This document shows positions 16,046 through 24,945 of a stretch of DNA of 64,000 nt, in pieces (the first letter of the stretch is position 1; the number at the start of each line of letters is the position of its first letter). Both the position numbers and the translations under genes were made by a program. The stretch covers positions 114,867 to 178,866 of the IMG/VR virus record IMGVR_UViG_3300049427_000004; one strand, given 5' to 3'. The notes beneath the pieces were generated by a model. That model saw only the letters and a list, made by a program, of their open reading frames with translations, searched no databases and was not told where the DNA came from. This stretch comes from a virus.

Positions 16046-17768
16046 TAATTTTCAATCTGACAATGCCAAACACACCAAAAATAGGCTCGATACTCGTAAT
16101 CCTGATTTCAATCCAACAGTCTCTTCTCGTGGAGTGATGGAACTTGACAGCTTTAATAAAAATCTTGATAAATACAGTGATTTTATTGCGTGGGCAAGGT
16201 TCTATCCCGACTTGTGGTGGGATTTAATTACTCCAGCCACTGGTGGGATTAGACTCGACCTTGATCAGCGAGTATATCTTAGATGCGTAGCAAGATTTAT
16301 TTCGAACTACATGGTCTTTCCTCGTGGCTACGGAAAGACGCTTCTAGAGGTCATGGCTATGGTGCATGCTTGTGTATTCCATGCCGACATAGAAATCACA
16401 ATGACAGCTCAAACAAGAGAGAACGCTGCCAAATTAGTAGATGAGAAATTTCGTGAAATTTTACGGTTCTATCCAATGATCCAGAATGAGATACAAGGGA
16501 AACCATCATTTTCGAAAGACTCAGTAGAAATTGTGTTTACATCAGGTGCTAGAATTGATGTCATGGCAAATGCACAAAGTTCTAAGGGTGCGCGACGAAA
16601 AAGACTCAATTGTGAAGAAAGTAACTTATTGAATACTGCTTTATTTGAGGATGTTCTAGAGCCAATTGTCAACGTACCAAGAAGAACTATTGGTAAAGAG
16701 GCATTAATAAACCCAGAAGAATTAAATGGACAAATTAACTTTATGACTACTTCTGGATTCAGAGGTTCTTCTGAATTTGATAGAAATATTAGTATGATTG
16801 ATGAAATGACAGATCTTAAAGGAAAAATCGTCATTGGCTCCGACTGGCAATTAGCTGTTAATTTTGGTCGCGGTGAGCCTAAATCAGCTATACTCGACAA
16901 AAAATCTAAGCTCTCCCCCACTTTTTTTGCGATGAACTACGAAAGCAAATGGGTTGGAGCTTCTGATTCAGCACTAGTTAGTATAAACAAAGTTATTGAT
17001 CTAAGAACATTGAAGTTACCTGAATTAAAAGGCGACAATAAATCCACCTACATCGTTAGTGTTGACGTTGCCAGATCACTCTCTCAGAACAATAATAAAA
17101 CGTCAATCTCAGTTATAAAGATAAATAAAACAAAAGATCATAAAGTAAGCAAGATCTCTTTAGTTAACCTAATTAATTTACAAAACGGATTGAACTTCAC
17201 AGGTCAAGCAATTGCAGTGAAAAAAATAAAAAATAGGTATGGAGCTAAAGCAGTGGTTGTCGATGTGAATGGTGTCGGTTCAGGTCTTCGTGATGAACTC
17301 CTTAAAGATACTATTGATCCCAATACTGGAGAAAGTCTTGGTTGCTGGGATACGATGAACACAGAAGATCAACCAGAAATCGAAAATTCAGAAAAAGTAG
17401 TCTATGCGTTAACTGCTCAAGGAATAAACCACGAGATCATTGTGAATTTCATCGATATGATTGAGAGTCATAAGTTACAGCTCTTAATTAAAAATAATGA
17501 TAACAATTATGATGTAAATGATACTAACTATTTCGAAAACAATGTTATGCCACACGTTCAAACTGACTTGTTGCTGGAGGAAATTGCAAACCTCAAACTT
17601 AAACAAACACAAAATGGTAAGTATACAGTTGAGCAATTAACTAAGCGCGTTGATAAAGATAGGTACAGTGCGCTTGCAATGGGCTTATGGTACATCAAGG
17701 AGTTTGAAACCAAACAAGCAGAAGAAAATGATGAAGATTACATGTTCTTTATGCAATCAGGCTTTTAG
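16032..17768 (+). CDS. terminase large subunit
   Basis: 578 residues. The ATG at 16032 (MASHNNFQSD) is chosen because AAGGTGATG precedes it; it overlaps the previous gene by 14 bases. ATPase part: Walker A GYGKT at 99-103 and an acidic pair in RKRLNCEESNLL as Walker B. Nuclease part: first metal aspartate D345 in VSVDVARS, then VVVDVNGVGSG. This is the DNA-packaging motor that pumps DNA into the prohead through the portal encoded next. The layout matches SPbeta-type terminases (YonF position). Confidence 0.9.
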   Translation: MASHNNFQSDNAKHTKNRLDTRNPDFNPTVSSRGVMELDSFNKNLDKYSDFIAWARFYPDLWWDLITPATGGIRLDLDQRVYLRCVARFISNYMVFPRGYGKTLLEVMAMVHACVFHADIEITMTAQTRENAAKLVDEKFREILRFYPMIQNEIQGKPSFSKDSVEIVFTSGARIDVMANAQSSKGARRKRLNCEESNLLNTALFEDVLEPIVNVPRRTIGKEALINPEELNGQINFMTTSGFRGSSEFDRNISMIDEMTDLKGKIVIGSDWQLAVNFGRGEPKSAILDKKSKLSPTFFAMNYESKWVGASDSALVSINKVIDLRTLKLPELKGDNKSTYIVSVDVARSLSQNNNKTSISVIKINKTKDHKVSKISLVNLINLQNGLNFTGQAIAVKKIKNRYGAKAVVVDVNGVGSGLRDELLKDTIDPNTGESLGCWDTMNTEDQPEIENSEKVVYALTAQGINHEIIVNFIDMIESHKLQLLIKNNDNNYDVNDTNYFENNVMPHVQTDLLLEEIANLKLKQTQNGKYTVEQLTKRVDKDRYSALAMGLWYIKEFETKQAEENDEDYMFFMQSGF

Positions 17769-17785
17769 GAAAGGAGGTTAATTCA

Positions 17786-19351
17786 ATTACTACAACTCCA
17801 AAAAAACGTGGAAGACCACCAAAAGCACAAACTACAGAGAAAGTGCAATCATCTGCCGAACCTTTTGACATGACCTATGAGTTATGTGCGCTAACAGATT
17901 TTATAACTCAGTATGGATCTGGTGCATCGCTTACAGATATTAAATTGACTGATCTTTATAATTATCTTAGGAATCCATATAAGTACATAAAGCAGCTACG
18001 TCTTGCATCCAAATATTTAACCAATAAACACGGGATAGTGAAAGATGTTTTGAAGGCTTTTAAATCTCTTCCTACGCTTAACTATCACCTCGCATGGTCT
18101 TCATTAGAAAATCCTAAACAAATAAAAAAATACGAACAAAAAATTCACGATTTTCTAGAAGAAATTAATGTGAAAAAATTTGTGCGTGATGGGTTATACG
18201 AAAGCGGAGAAGTTGGAACCGTAGTCAGTTGTCTAAGAAAAGGAAAGTATATTCAATTCTTAGATTTGGATGATATAAGAATAAATAAACAAGAAAATGG
18301 TAAATGGATTGTTGAATATGATTTATCTGTCATTAAAGGCAACTTACCCACAAATGCAAATACCTACGATCTTGCAGCGGTGATTGAAGTTCTTCCTGAT
18401 GAGGTAACAACGAGTGCGTATCTACAGTTTGTTAAAAAAGGTGAATCATTTAGATATGTGCGATTAAAGAATTGTGATGTTACAGCCATTGATAACAACC
18501 GAAATACTCCATACGGCTTACCTTTAAGTTTGGGTGCATGGACTTCATTAATTCAGAAAGAAATAATCTCAAGAGTTGAACGCAGTCAAGCTGATCAACT
18601 AACTAAAAAGTTGCTAATACTTTATGCAGGGAATATCGGTGGAAAAGATAATGGAAAACCAGCACCAAAACCTCTGATTGAAGGATATTTTAAGGAAGTA
18701 AGCAATCTTATTGTCAAGAAAGAACAAAACCAATCTAAAAATCCTTCAGATGCAAGTGGTACTGGTGTTATCGCACTTCCTGATTTCTTTAAGTTAGAAG
18801 GACTAGATGTAAAAGTCGAGATGTTTACTGACGACCTATACAAAAAAATTAACGCAGATATTTTCATGAATCTTGGTGTTTCAGAGGCACTTATTTACGG
18901 CTCTGGAGCAAACTACTCGTCTGCTAGCATGAACAGTGAAAAATTCTTTAGGTACATATATACGTCAATTGAGGAATTTGAAAGAGTAATAAACAGTTAC
19001 GTTAAATCTATGCTTCCATTCGGATTGAGTTGCAAGTTCTATTTTGATAGAACAACACTTCTCGATAAAGACAAGTATATCGACAAGTGTAAGGATTTTT
19101 ACATGCAAACAGGAATCTTTTCACCATGGGCTGAATCTTTACTTGGAATTCCTTTTCAATATGCTCTTGGGTTGGCTCAATACGAGCAAGAAGTATTAAA
19201 GATATCTGAGTTAATCAAACCTCCACAAAATGCTTTTACTCAAAGCGGAAGTGAATCAGGCGGAAGACCAGAAGACACTTCAGGTAAAAGTGAAAACACA
19301 AACAAAAGCAAGAGTTCTGGTGGTAATAAATCACCTAGCCCATCTGACTGA
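17786..19351 (+). CDS. portal protein
   Basis: 521 residues if started at ATT 17786: AAAGGAGG ends 8 bases upstream, and the first GTG (17843) has no ribosome site and would drop a basic AT-hook-like KKRGRPPK (residues 6-13). The core fits an SPP1/phi29-like portal: helical N-terminus, beta strand-rich wing, and the region ADIFMNLGVSEALIYGSG seen in many Firmicutes portals; the C-terminal tail is Ser/Gly/Lys-rich and disordered. Lies directly after the large terminase, as usual. An AUU start would keep expression low or make it dependent on IF3, which is attractive for a 12-copy protein but untested. Confidence 0.8.
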   Translation: MTTTPKKRGRPPKAQTTEKVQSSAEPFDMTYELCALTDFITQYGSGASLTDIKLTDLYNYLRNPYKYIKQLRLASKYLTNKHGIVKDVLKAFKSLPTLNYHLAWSSLENPKQIKKYEQKIHDFLEEINVKKFVRDGLYESGEVGTVVSCLRKGKYIQFLDLDDIRINKQENGKWIVEYDLSVIKGNLPTNANTYDLAAVIEVLPDEVTTSAYLQFVKKGESFRYVRLKNCDVTAIDNNRNTPYGLPLSLGAWTSLIQKEIISRVERSQADQLTKKLLILYAGNIGGKDNGKPAPKPLIEGYFKEVSNLIVKKEQNQSKNPSDASGTGVIALPDFFKLEGLDVKVEMFTDDLYKKINADIFMNLGVSEALIYGSGANYSSASMNSEKFFRYIYTSIEEFERVINSYVKSMLPFGLSCKFYFDRTTLLDKDKYIDKCKDFYMQTGIFSPWAESLLGIPFQYALGLAQYEQEVLKISELIKPPQNAFTQSGSESGGRPEDTSGKSENTNKSKSSGGNKSPSPSD

Positions 19352-19359
19352 TTTAGGAT

Positions 19360-19530
19360 GTGAATATAATTAAAACTCAAGAATGGAATGTTTTCAATCA
19401 AAATAACTTTGATAAACAACAGAAAGAGTTAAATAGTAAAGCCACCTTTCTTGAATTTGGAGGTTCTTTAAATAAAGAAACTCTAGAAGAAGGAGGTGAA
19501 AAGGAAATTGGATTCCAAACTACTTCTTGA
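19360..19530 (+). CDS. small hypothetical protein overlapping scaffold start (56 aa)
   Basis: Open frame of 56 residues beginning at GTG 19360, but the only ribosome-site-like bases (AGGATGTGA, 19355-19363) overlap that GTG; AGG is 8 bases before ATA 19366, which may be the real start. Polar composition (QNNFDKQQKELNSKATF). Its end overlaps the next gene's start by 23 bases, so it may couple portal and protease/scaffold translation. No family recognised. Confidence 0.4.
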   Translation: MNIIKTQEWNVFNQNNFDKQQKELNSKATFLEFGGSLNKETLEEGGEKEIGFQTTS

Positions 19531-20998
19531 ATCACCGATTGTGGAAATTTCTCAAAAAGATTCAACAACTAAAGAAATAACTATGCTTGTACATAAACTT
19601 GATCTAGTAAATGGTAATGGTCTTGATTTTAAAGAAGAATATGCCTCTCAATACATTGATACCATTCTCAATAAACCAGTAGTAACCAAATATCATCCTC
19701 TAAAAGATGATCTCGGAGACCATGAACCAGTATATGATTCCAATGGAAAAATCACTGAATTACGAACAATAGCAATTGGTACAATCAAAGAAGCATGGAT
19801 TGATGATTATCAGATTGATTCAAGCAATATGGTTAGAGCATTATTTGCTAAGGCTATAGTTTGGAGTTATAAATATCCTCAAATAGTTAATTGTATTGAG
19901 AATTTGTTCAATGATAATAGCAGCACATCGTCTGTTGAAGTTGAAATATACAAATATGGAGAAAACCCCTCGCAAGAATATAGATATCCTACTGAATACG
20001 CCTATTTGGGAAATTGTTTGCTAGGTTCCACTGTCACTCCTGCTGATTCAGATGCAGGGGTTATTTCTGTATTTCAAAAAGAAATTGCAATGGCTGTAAA
20101 ACATGATTTGGAAATGAACGAAAATTCAGAGGGAGGTGAACAAATGGATAAAAATGCTGAATTATTCAATAAAGGATATGAAATTCGAGATTTTTTAAAT
20201 ATAGAAGTGTCTTCTTTGACTTTCGACCAGATTAGTTCTCAAATTTATAATTCTCTTAATCCAATTGATCCAAAATCACTAAGTCGTGATTACAACTATT
20301 ATATAAATGAGATTTATAACGATCATGTAATTGTTGAAGATTGGAACGACTATAAAACACTTTATAAAATTAGTTATTCGATAGTTAATGAATCGGTAGT
20401 ACTCGAAGCAAAAGATTCGTGGGTTCGAGGATACAAAGGGTTTATCCCTGACGGAGTAGTAATTTCTTCTCTTCTGGCAGAGAATGAGACTCTTTCTGCC
20501 GAACTTAACAATAAAACAACTGAATTAAATAATCAATACAAGGAGGAAAAACTAGTGACTGAGGAACAAATTAAGGAATTGCAATCAAAAGTAGATGAAT
20601 TATCTATTAAAGTTGTTGATCTTGAAGGTACTATTGTTGCACAACAAGAAACAATTCAAGATCATGTATCTAAAGAAGCAGAACTCGCAAGTGAAATTGA
20701 AGGATTAACTCCATTTAAAGTTAAATACGAGACTGCTGAGAAAGAAAGCGAAAAAGCTAAATTGGTTGAAAAATTTAGTAAACTCCTTCCTGAAGACGTA
20801 ATGAAATCTGAAGTTATTGTATCTGCTTTAGAAGAACTTAATGTATCGGCTTTAAACTCTGCTGTCGTTGAACAAGCAACAAAAGAGATCGCTACGAAAC
20901 AGTCTAATACTCAAACAGATGAACCTGTAGTCGTTGTCGCAAGTAAACATGAAGATCTAATTGAAGAAAATGTTTTGCAAAAATACGGTATTAACTAA
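19508..20998 (+). CDS. capsid protease/scaffold fusion with nested internal starts
   Basis: 496 residues from TTG 19508, 9 bases after AGGAGGTG. Residues 1-200 are a globular domain (HKLDLVNGNGLDF, KPVVTKYHP) like the N-terminal domains in front of phage scaffolds. The middle is acidic, and about 320-400 is a predicted coiled coil (EEQIKELQSKVDELSIKVVDLE), as in scaffolding proteins. Two internal in-frame starts have near-consensus ribosome sites: ATG 20144 (284-residue product) and GTG 20555 (147-residue coiled-coil product). This resembles lambda C/Nu3, where a scaffold is made from within a longer gene. It sits just before the decoration and capsid genes. Confidence 0.65.
   Translation: MDSKLLLESPIVEISQKDSTTKEITMLVHKLDLVNGNGLDFKEEYASQYIDTILNKPVVTKYHPLKDDLGDHEPVYDSNGKITELRTIAIGTIKEAWIDDYQIDSSNMVRALFAKAIVWSYKYPQIVNCIENLFNDNSSTSSVEVEIYKYGENPSQEYRYPTEYAYLGNCLLGSTVTPADSDAGVISVFQKEIAMAVKHDLEMNENSEGGEQMDKNAELFNKGYEIRDFLNIEVSSLTFDQISSQIYNSLNPIDPKSLSRDYNYYINEIYNDHVIVEDWNDYKTLYKISYSIVNESVVLEAKDSWVRGYKGFIPDGVVISSLLAENETLSAELNNKTTELNNQYKEEKLVTEEQIKELQSKVDELSIKVVDLEGTIVAQQETIQDHVSKEAELASEIEGLTPFKVKYETAEKESEKAKLVEKFSKLLPEDVMKSEVIVSALEELNVSALNSAVVEQATKEIATKQSNTQTDEPVVVVASKHEDLIEENVLQKYGIN
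20131..20146 (+). promoter_or_regulatory. internal ribosome site and ATG in scaffold gene
   Basis: GGGAGGTGA followed at proper distance (about 7 bases) by ATG 20144, in frame with the long product (residue 213). The match to the anti-Shine-Dalgarno is as good as that of the capsid gene itself, which is unlikely by chance inside a coding sequence. Confidence 0.6.
20541..20557 (+). promoter_or_regulatory. internal ribosome site and GTG in scaffold gene
   Basis: AGGAGG at 20541-20546, 8-base spacing, GTG at 20555, in frame (residue 350). The resulting 147-residue product starts exactly at the coiled-coil region (VTEEQIKELQSK), as expected for a separate scaffold. Confidence 0.7.
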
Positions 20999-21030
20999 AA
21001 AATAAATTATTATATTGGAGGATTTTATAA

Positions 21031-21501
21031 ATGGGTGCATTTGGTATTGTACGTCTAGACCTAGTTAAAGGTCACGCATTGTCTCACGGTTATGATGTGG
21101 CAATTGAAAATGGTGTTTTGGCAGAAGTAAGTTATACGACTGATAAGATTGTTGTTACTACTGACAGAACAAAAAAACAACGCTTAGTTGCTTCTGTAGC
21201 AAACCTGTATGATTCGCTTGACGAATCAGATTTCCGTAATGAAGTTGGCGCTATGAAAGCTCGTACTTTTACTCTTGAGGTTGACGATTTCTTCACAACT
21301 ACTCAAATTGATTACACTGGAGATCGTGCAAACTTTGCTGCTGTAGCAGTTGGTGACTTCGCATATGCTGCAACTGGCGGTAAATTTACTGTCGCTACTA
21401 CATTTCCCGGAACAACTGTTCCTGCTCAAAAATTCCGTGTGTATGAGAAAACAACTCTAAACGGAAAAGATGCTATTGCTCTTATCGTTGAAGTCGCTTA
21501 A
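21031..21501 (+). CDS. putative head decoration/stabilising protein
   Basis: 156 residues, ATG with TTGGAGG upstream. Beta-rich, Thr/Val/Ala-rich, without helices or catalytic motifs; located directly between scaffold and major capsid genes, the classical place for a decoration protein. Codon use looks like that of the capsid gene (C- and T-ending optimal codons), suggesting high expression. The function is inferred from position only. Confidence 0.55.
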   Translation: MGAFGIVRLDLVKGHALSHGYDVAIENGVLAEVSYTTDKIVVTTDRTKKQRLVASVANLYDSLDESDFRNEVGAMKARTFTLEVDDFFTTTQIDYTGDRANFAAVAVGDFAYAATGGKFTVATTFPGTTVPAQKFRVYEKTTLNGKDAIALIVEVA

Positions 21502-21535
21502 TAAATAAATTATAAAATTTGGAGGTTTACCATAA

Positions 21536-22501
21536 ATGGATAAAGTTAAAGTATTGGAATTGTGCATGGACGTTCGCCACAATCGCTCTTCTAAAGAAGA
21601 TCAAACGGCTGAACAACGTAAGGTTGAATTGGTAGAACTTTTTAGCCAATTGATGAAGAACTATGACCGCAACAAAGTAGAAATCAATGAAATTATCAAA
21701 GAGAATGTTCAAACTATTCTTAAAGAACGTGTTCAAGGCGCTCTTGATGTAATTGCTGATATTGCATACGTTCCACATGGCACTAAGAAAGAGTTTTCTG
21801 TTCGTCGTGGTACATTGAAAGTTGAATACGTTGCTCTGGGCACAGAAATTCGTCGTCAAAAAATCTACAAGGGTAAAATCACTGCTCAACCCCAAGCTAT
21901 GGGCGCATCCGTGTATGCTGAATGGGATGACATTTTGGCAGGACGTGCCGAGTCCTTCACTGACATGATTGATGAAATTGCTGCTAAAGTTCTTGAGCAA
22001 GTTATGTTAAACATTCAAAGCACATTTGTTGCTGCAATGGCTTCTGCTCCTGCTGCTAACAAATACTCTGGAGCTTTTGCTCTAGCACAAGTACGCAATG
22101 TTGCTAACACTGTCTCTGCATATGGTCGTCCAGTTATCATGGGTACTGCTGTAGCTCTTTCTAACATCACTAGCGATTCGAGCTTTAAATCTGCAATGTC
22201 TGACAGCATGAAAGACGATTTCAACAAAAACGGTTTTATTGGCGTATGGGAAGGTAAAGCACTTGTTCAACTTCCAAACACGTTCACCGATGAGACAAAT
22301 ACCGCTTGGGTATTGAATAACAACTATATCTACGTAATTCCAGTTAATGCTGACAAGCCAGTTAAGGTTACATTTGAAGGTGGAGCAGAAATGCTTGAAC
22401 AACAAAGCTTTGCAGATGGCTCGGTCACTAAAAAGACTCTTCAAAAAGTTGGCGTAAACGTTCTTCAAGTTCCTAACTTGGGTCTAGTAACAATTGTTTA
22501 A
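21536..22501 (+). CDS. major capsid protein
   Basis: 321 residues, ATG with TTGGAGG upstream. The N-terminal 60 residues are helical and charged (a built-in scaffold-like arm, RNKVEINEIIKENVQTIL), followed by an HK97-like body: elongated beta segments (GTKKEFSVRRGTLKVEYVALG), a long spine helix (EIAAKVLEQVMLNIQSTFVAAM) and a C-terminal domain with GRPVIMGTAVALSNI. Strong codon bias and place after the scaffold gene support major capsid. Family homology is inferred; a fold prediction would settle it. Confidence 0.75.
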   Translation: MDKVKVLELCMDVRHNRSSKEDQTAEQRKVELVELFSQLMKNYDRNKVEINEIIKENVQTILKERVQGALDVIADIAYVPHGTKKEFSVRRGTLKVEYVALGTEIRRQKIYKGKITAQPQAMGASVYAEWDDILAGRAESFTDMIDEIAAKVLEQVMLNIQSTFVAAMASAPAANKYSGAFALAQVRNVANTVSAYGRPVIMGTAVALSNITSDSSFKSAMSDSMKDDFNKNGFIGVWEGKALVQLPNTFTDETNTAWVLNNNYIYVIPVNADKPVKVTFEGGAEMLEQQSFADGSVTKKTLQKVGVNVLQVPNLGLVTIV

Positions 22502-22517
22502 TTAATACATAACTTCG

Positions 22518-22539
22518 GAGGAGTCTTTCGAGACTCCTC
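22518..22539 (+). terminator. stable hairpin after capsid gene
   Basis: Nine-bp perfect stem GAGGAGTCT / AGACTCCTC closed by a TTCG tetraloop. No T-run follows, so it is more likely a 3' mRNA stabiliser or partial attenuator that raises capsid mRNA over downstream genes than a full terminator. Confidence 0.5.
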
Positions 22540-22565
22540 ACTATATATTAAGGGAGATAACTACA

Positions 22566-23003
22566 ATGACAAAAGTAAAAGTGGTAAATAATATTCACGG
22601 AGGTCTTGGGTTTTTTCTAAATCCTACTCCAGAATCTTTTCGTTTGCTTCCAAAGCAAGGGGCTTTCTTAGAAATCACAGACGAGGAAGTTCAGTACATC
22701 CATATTAACCAAGAAATCATCCAAAAAGGTATGCTGTGGCTTGAAAGCAAAGAATTGCGTGTAATCTATGGCATTGAAAAAGAAGATGGTACTAAAGAAA
22801 ACCTAAATGTATTGCGCCATGATGAGATTGTTGAATTGGTTCAAGGTAACTATAAAAAACTTGAAAAGTCAATTGACGAGATTACAGAATCTACAATTCT
22901 TTCTCAGTTTGTAGAAGTTGCTCGTGAACTAAAAATTGATAGTAAAGCCAAAATCGATATTATCGAAAAAGCAACTGGTGCAACTATTTACGAAGAAGAA
23001 TAA
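22566..23003 (+). CDS. hypothetical virion protein (145 aa)
   Basis: 145 residues, ATG with AGGGAGAT upstream. Beta-rich first half (KVKVVNNIHGGLGFFLNP), helical acidic second half (DEITESTILSQFVEVARELKID). Between the capsid gene and the connector-like gene; perhaps a head-associated or head-completion component. Family not recognised. Confidence 0.5.
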   Translation: MTKVKVVNNIHGGLGFFLNPTPESFRLLPKQGAFLEITDEEVQYIHINQEIIQKGMLWLESKELRVIYGIEKEDGTKENLNVLRHDEIVELVQGNYKKLEKSIDEITESTILSQFVEVARELKIDSKAKIDIIEKATGATIYEEE

Positions 23004-23025
23004 AAATGAATTGTGGTGATTAAAA

Positions 23026-23433
23026 TTGGCTACCACATATGACGATGTTTATGACAGATTTCTTTCTAAGATAACAGATTATGAATTAGCACAACTTGTG
23101 TCTGAAGAAGTGTCTGATAACATTGAAAAATTTTTCAAAAGCGCTATATCGGATTTCAAATACTGTGTAGCTGAGAGACTTGTACGCGATGATTTGAATA
23201 AGATATTCATCAATACTTTAACGGATCTGGAGCAAGAAATACTTGCTAAATTCATGTTAGTACATTGGGTAACACCTCATATTCTTAGATTAGAAAACAT
23301 CAGACAAAGTTTGGGCAGTAAAGACTTTTCTGTATTCAGTGGTGCTAATTTTTTAGATAAGCTGTTAAACCTTAAAAGGACACTTATTTCCGAAGCTGAA
23401 TCAGATATGATTTTTTACTATTACGCCACTTAA
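23026..23433 (+). CDS. putative head-tail connector (head completion) protein
   Basis: 135 residues, TTG start with GGTGATT upstream. Almost all alpha-helical (YDDVYDRFLSKITDYELAQLV, LTDLEQEILAKFMLVHWV), the shape of gp15/gp6-type adaptor proteins that bind below the portal. Lies in the expected place after the capsid and before the tail terminator region. No diagnostic motif. Confidence 0.55.
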   Translation: MATTYDDVYDRFLSKITDYELAQLVSEEVSDNIEKFFKSAISDFKYCVAERLVRDDLNKIFINTLTDLEQEILAKFMLVHWVTPHILRLENIRQSLGSKDFSVFSGANFLDKLLNLKRTLISEAESDMIFYYYAT

Positions 23434-23445
23434 GGCGGTTATACT

Positions 23446-24417
23446 ATGAGTTCAATAAATGATTATCTTGCAAGGGTATCAGGTAAAACAATCAAGAGCA
23501 CTACCACTGATAACACTAGGCATTTCTTAAGGAATGGTATCGTTAATTCGCCCTCCTATTTTGAAGTCTCCATCAATGAATCTTCCCCTTATCTGTATGG
23601 TGTTCAAATAGTCGATGACAGCAATGTAAGAGATCAAAAGCTAATTACATGTCTTGATCATGAACTAAAAAATGGAGACATAATTGATTGGCAGTCAAGC
23701 AAGTGGATTAACATTCTCACAGATAATATGTCTGACATTTATTATCGAGGTTCGTTAAGACGGTGTGTTGGTCAACTCAAATGGATTGACTCAAATGGAC
23801 TATTGAAAGAGAAATACTTCACATTTAAATCTGATTCATCCACAAATTTTGGTGTTCAAGATGGTCGTGTAATGTCGCTTGGTAACGAACGACGAGTATT
23901 GATAACCCCTCTTGATGCTGATACCAAGAAAATTGTTAAGGATAAGCGATTCATTTTTGATGAAAGAGCGTGGAAAGTAAGTGCTTTAGATAGGATTTCC
24001 GTTGGTGGGCTTCTAATCCTTACTTTAGATGAAGATGAGATTGATAAATCGAAAGACAACCTCGAATTAGGAATAGCTGATTATACCATCCCTTCTACTC
24101 CATCCCCTGAGCCAATTTTGACTGGCTATTTAGTTGAAATTAATGGTTCCGAAAGTATCAAGAAGAATATGTCTCAAACTTACATAGCAACTGTTTATGT
24201 CGATGGTGTAATTAATACGAGTTTATCTGTTTCATGGGAACTCTTAGACGACACAGAAACAACTACTACTACACTCGCTGCGATCACTAGTCAAAATGGA
24301 TATGAATGCATTGTTAAGGCTGGAGCAACAATTGGTCAGTATGTGAAGTTAAAAGTCACTGTGGGCAATTCTAGCGTTTTGAGTATTAAACGTATTCAAA
24401 TTAAAGGACTATATTAA
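23446..24417 (+). CDS. putative head-closure protein with Ig-like C-terminus
   Basis: 323 residues, ATG. The N-terminal 200 residues are beta-rich (SPYLYGVQIVDD, RDQKLITCLDHELKNGDIIDW) and resemble stopper/head-closure proteins of siphoviruses; the C-terminal about 100 residues (LTGYLVEINGSESIKKN, SLSVSWELLDD) look like a bacterial Ig-like fold, common as a surface-exposed accessory domain on phage structural proteins. Family inferred from order and fold impression. Confidence 0.5.
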   Translation: MSSINDYLARVSGKTIKSTTTDNTRHFLRNGIVNSPSYFEVSINESSPYLYGVQIVDDSNVRDQKLITCLDHELKNGDIIDWQSSKWINILTDNMSDIYYRGSLRRCVGQLKWIDSNGLLKEKYFTFKSDSSTNFGVQDGRVMSLGNERRVLITPLDADTKKIVKDKRFIFDERAWKVSALDRISVGGLLILTLDEDEIDKSKDNLELGIADYTIPSTPSPEPILTGYLVEINGSESIKKNMSQTYIATVYVDGVINTSLSVSWELLDDTETTTTTLAAITSQNGYECIVKAGATIGQYVKLKVTVGNSSVLSIKRIQIKGLY

Positions 24418-24462
24418 ACATTATGAAAGAGTGCTTTCATCGCCTATTGTGAGGTGTTATAG

Positions 24463-24936
24463 ATGGCGAAACTTAAGGAAATTAGTGAATACAAAAACAC
24501 AGTAATAGAGAAACTTCTCGAAACAGATGAGATTGTAAAAGCTCTGTATTACGAAAATGAAAACTATCTAGAGCAGCCAACATTGGATGATCCAAGTATC
24601 CTTGTATATGAGAATATATTTCCTTATAGATTCATCCCTGATACCAATACAGAAAGAAAAACCTTCTTAACTGTGTCGTGCAGGAAAATCAAAAAAGTTA
24701 ATAACGCTTTTAAAGCTGGTTTTTTAACTTTAGCAGTTTTCACTCATAAGGAATTGTTTAAAACTAATTATGGTGAAACAAGAGTCGATAAAGTCATGAG
24801 TCTTATCGATGAGATATTTAATTCAAGTAGAGGTATTGGTATTGGTAAGCTTGAGTTTGTCGAGATGGATGAATTAATTGTAAATGATAAGTATATGGGT
24901 GCTTATATTTCCTACAAGCCTATTGATTTTAATTAG
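24463..24936 (+). CDS. putative tail completion/terminator-type protein
   Basis: 157 residues, ATG with GAGGTG upstream. Mixed alpha/beta: EISEYKNTVIEKLLETDEIVKAL helix, then strands (TFLTVSCRKI, AGFLTLAVFTH). It lies between the head-closure and major tail genes, where the minor tail/terminator protein is found. No specific motif. Confidence 0.45.
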   Translation: MAKLKEISEYKNTVIEKLLETDEIVKALYYENENYLEQPTLDDPSILVYENIFPYRFIPDTNTERKTFLTVSCRKIKKVNNAFKAGFLTLAVFTHKELFKTNYGETRVDKVMSLIDEIFNSSRGIGIGKLEFVEMDELIVNDKYMGAYISYKPIDFN

Positions 24937-24945
24937 GTGATAAGT

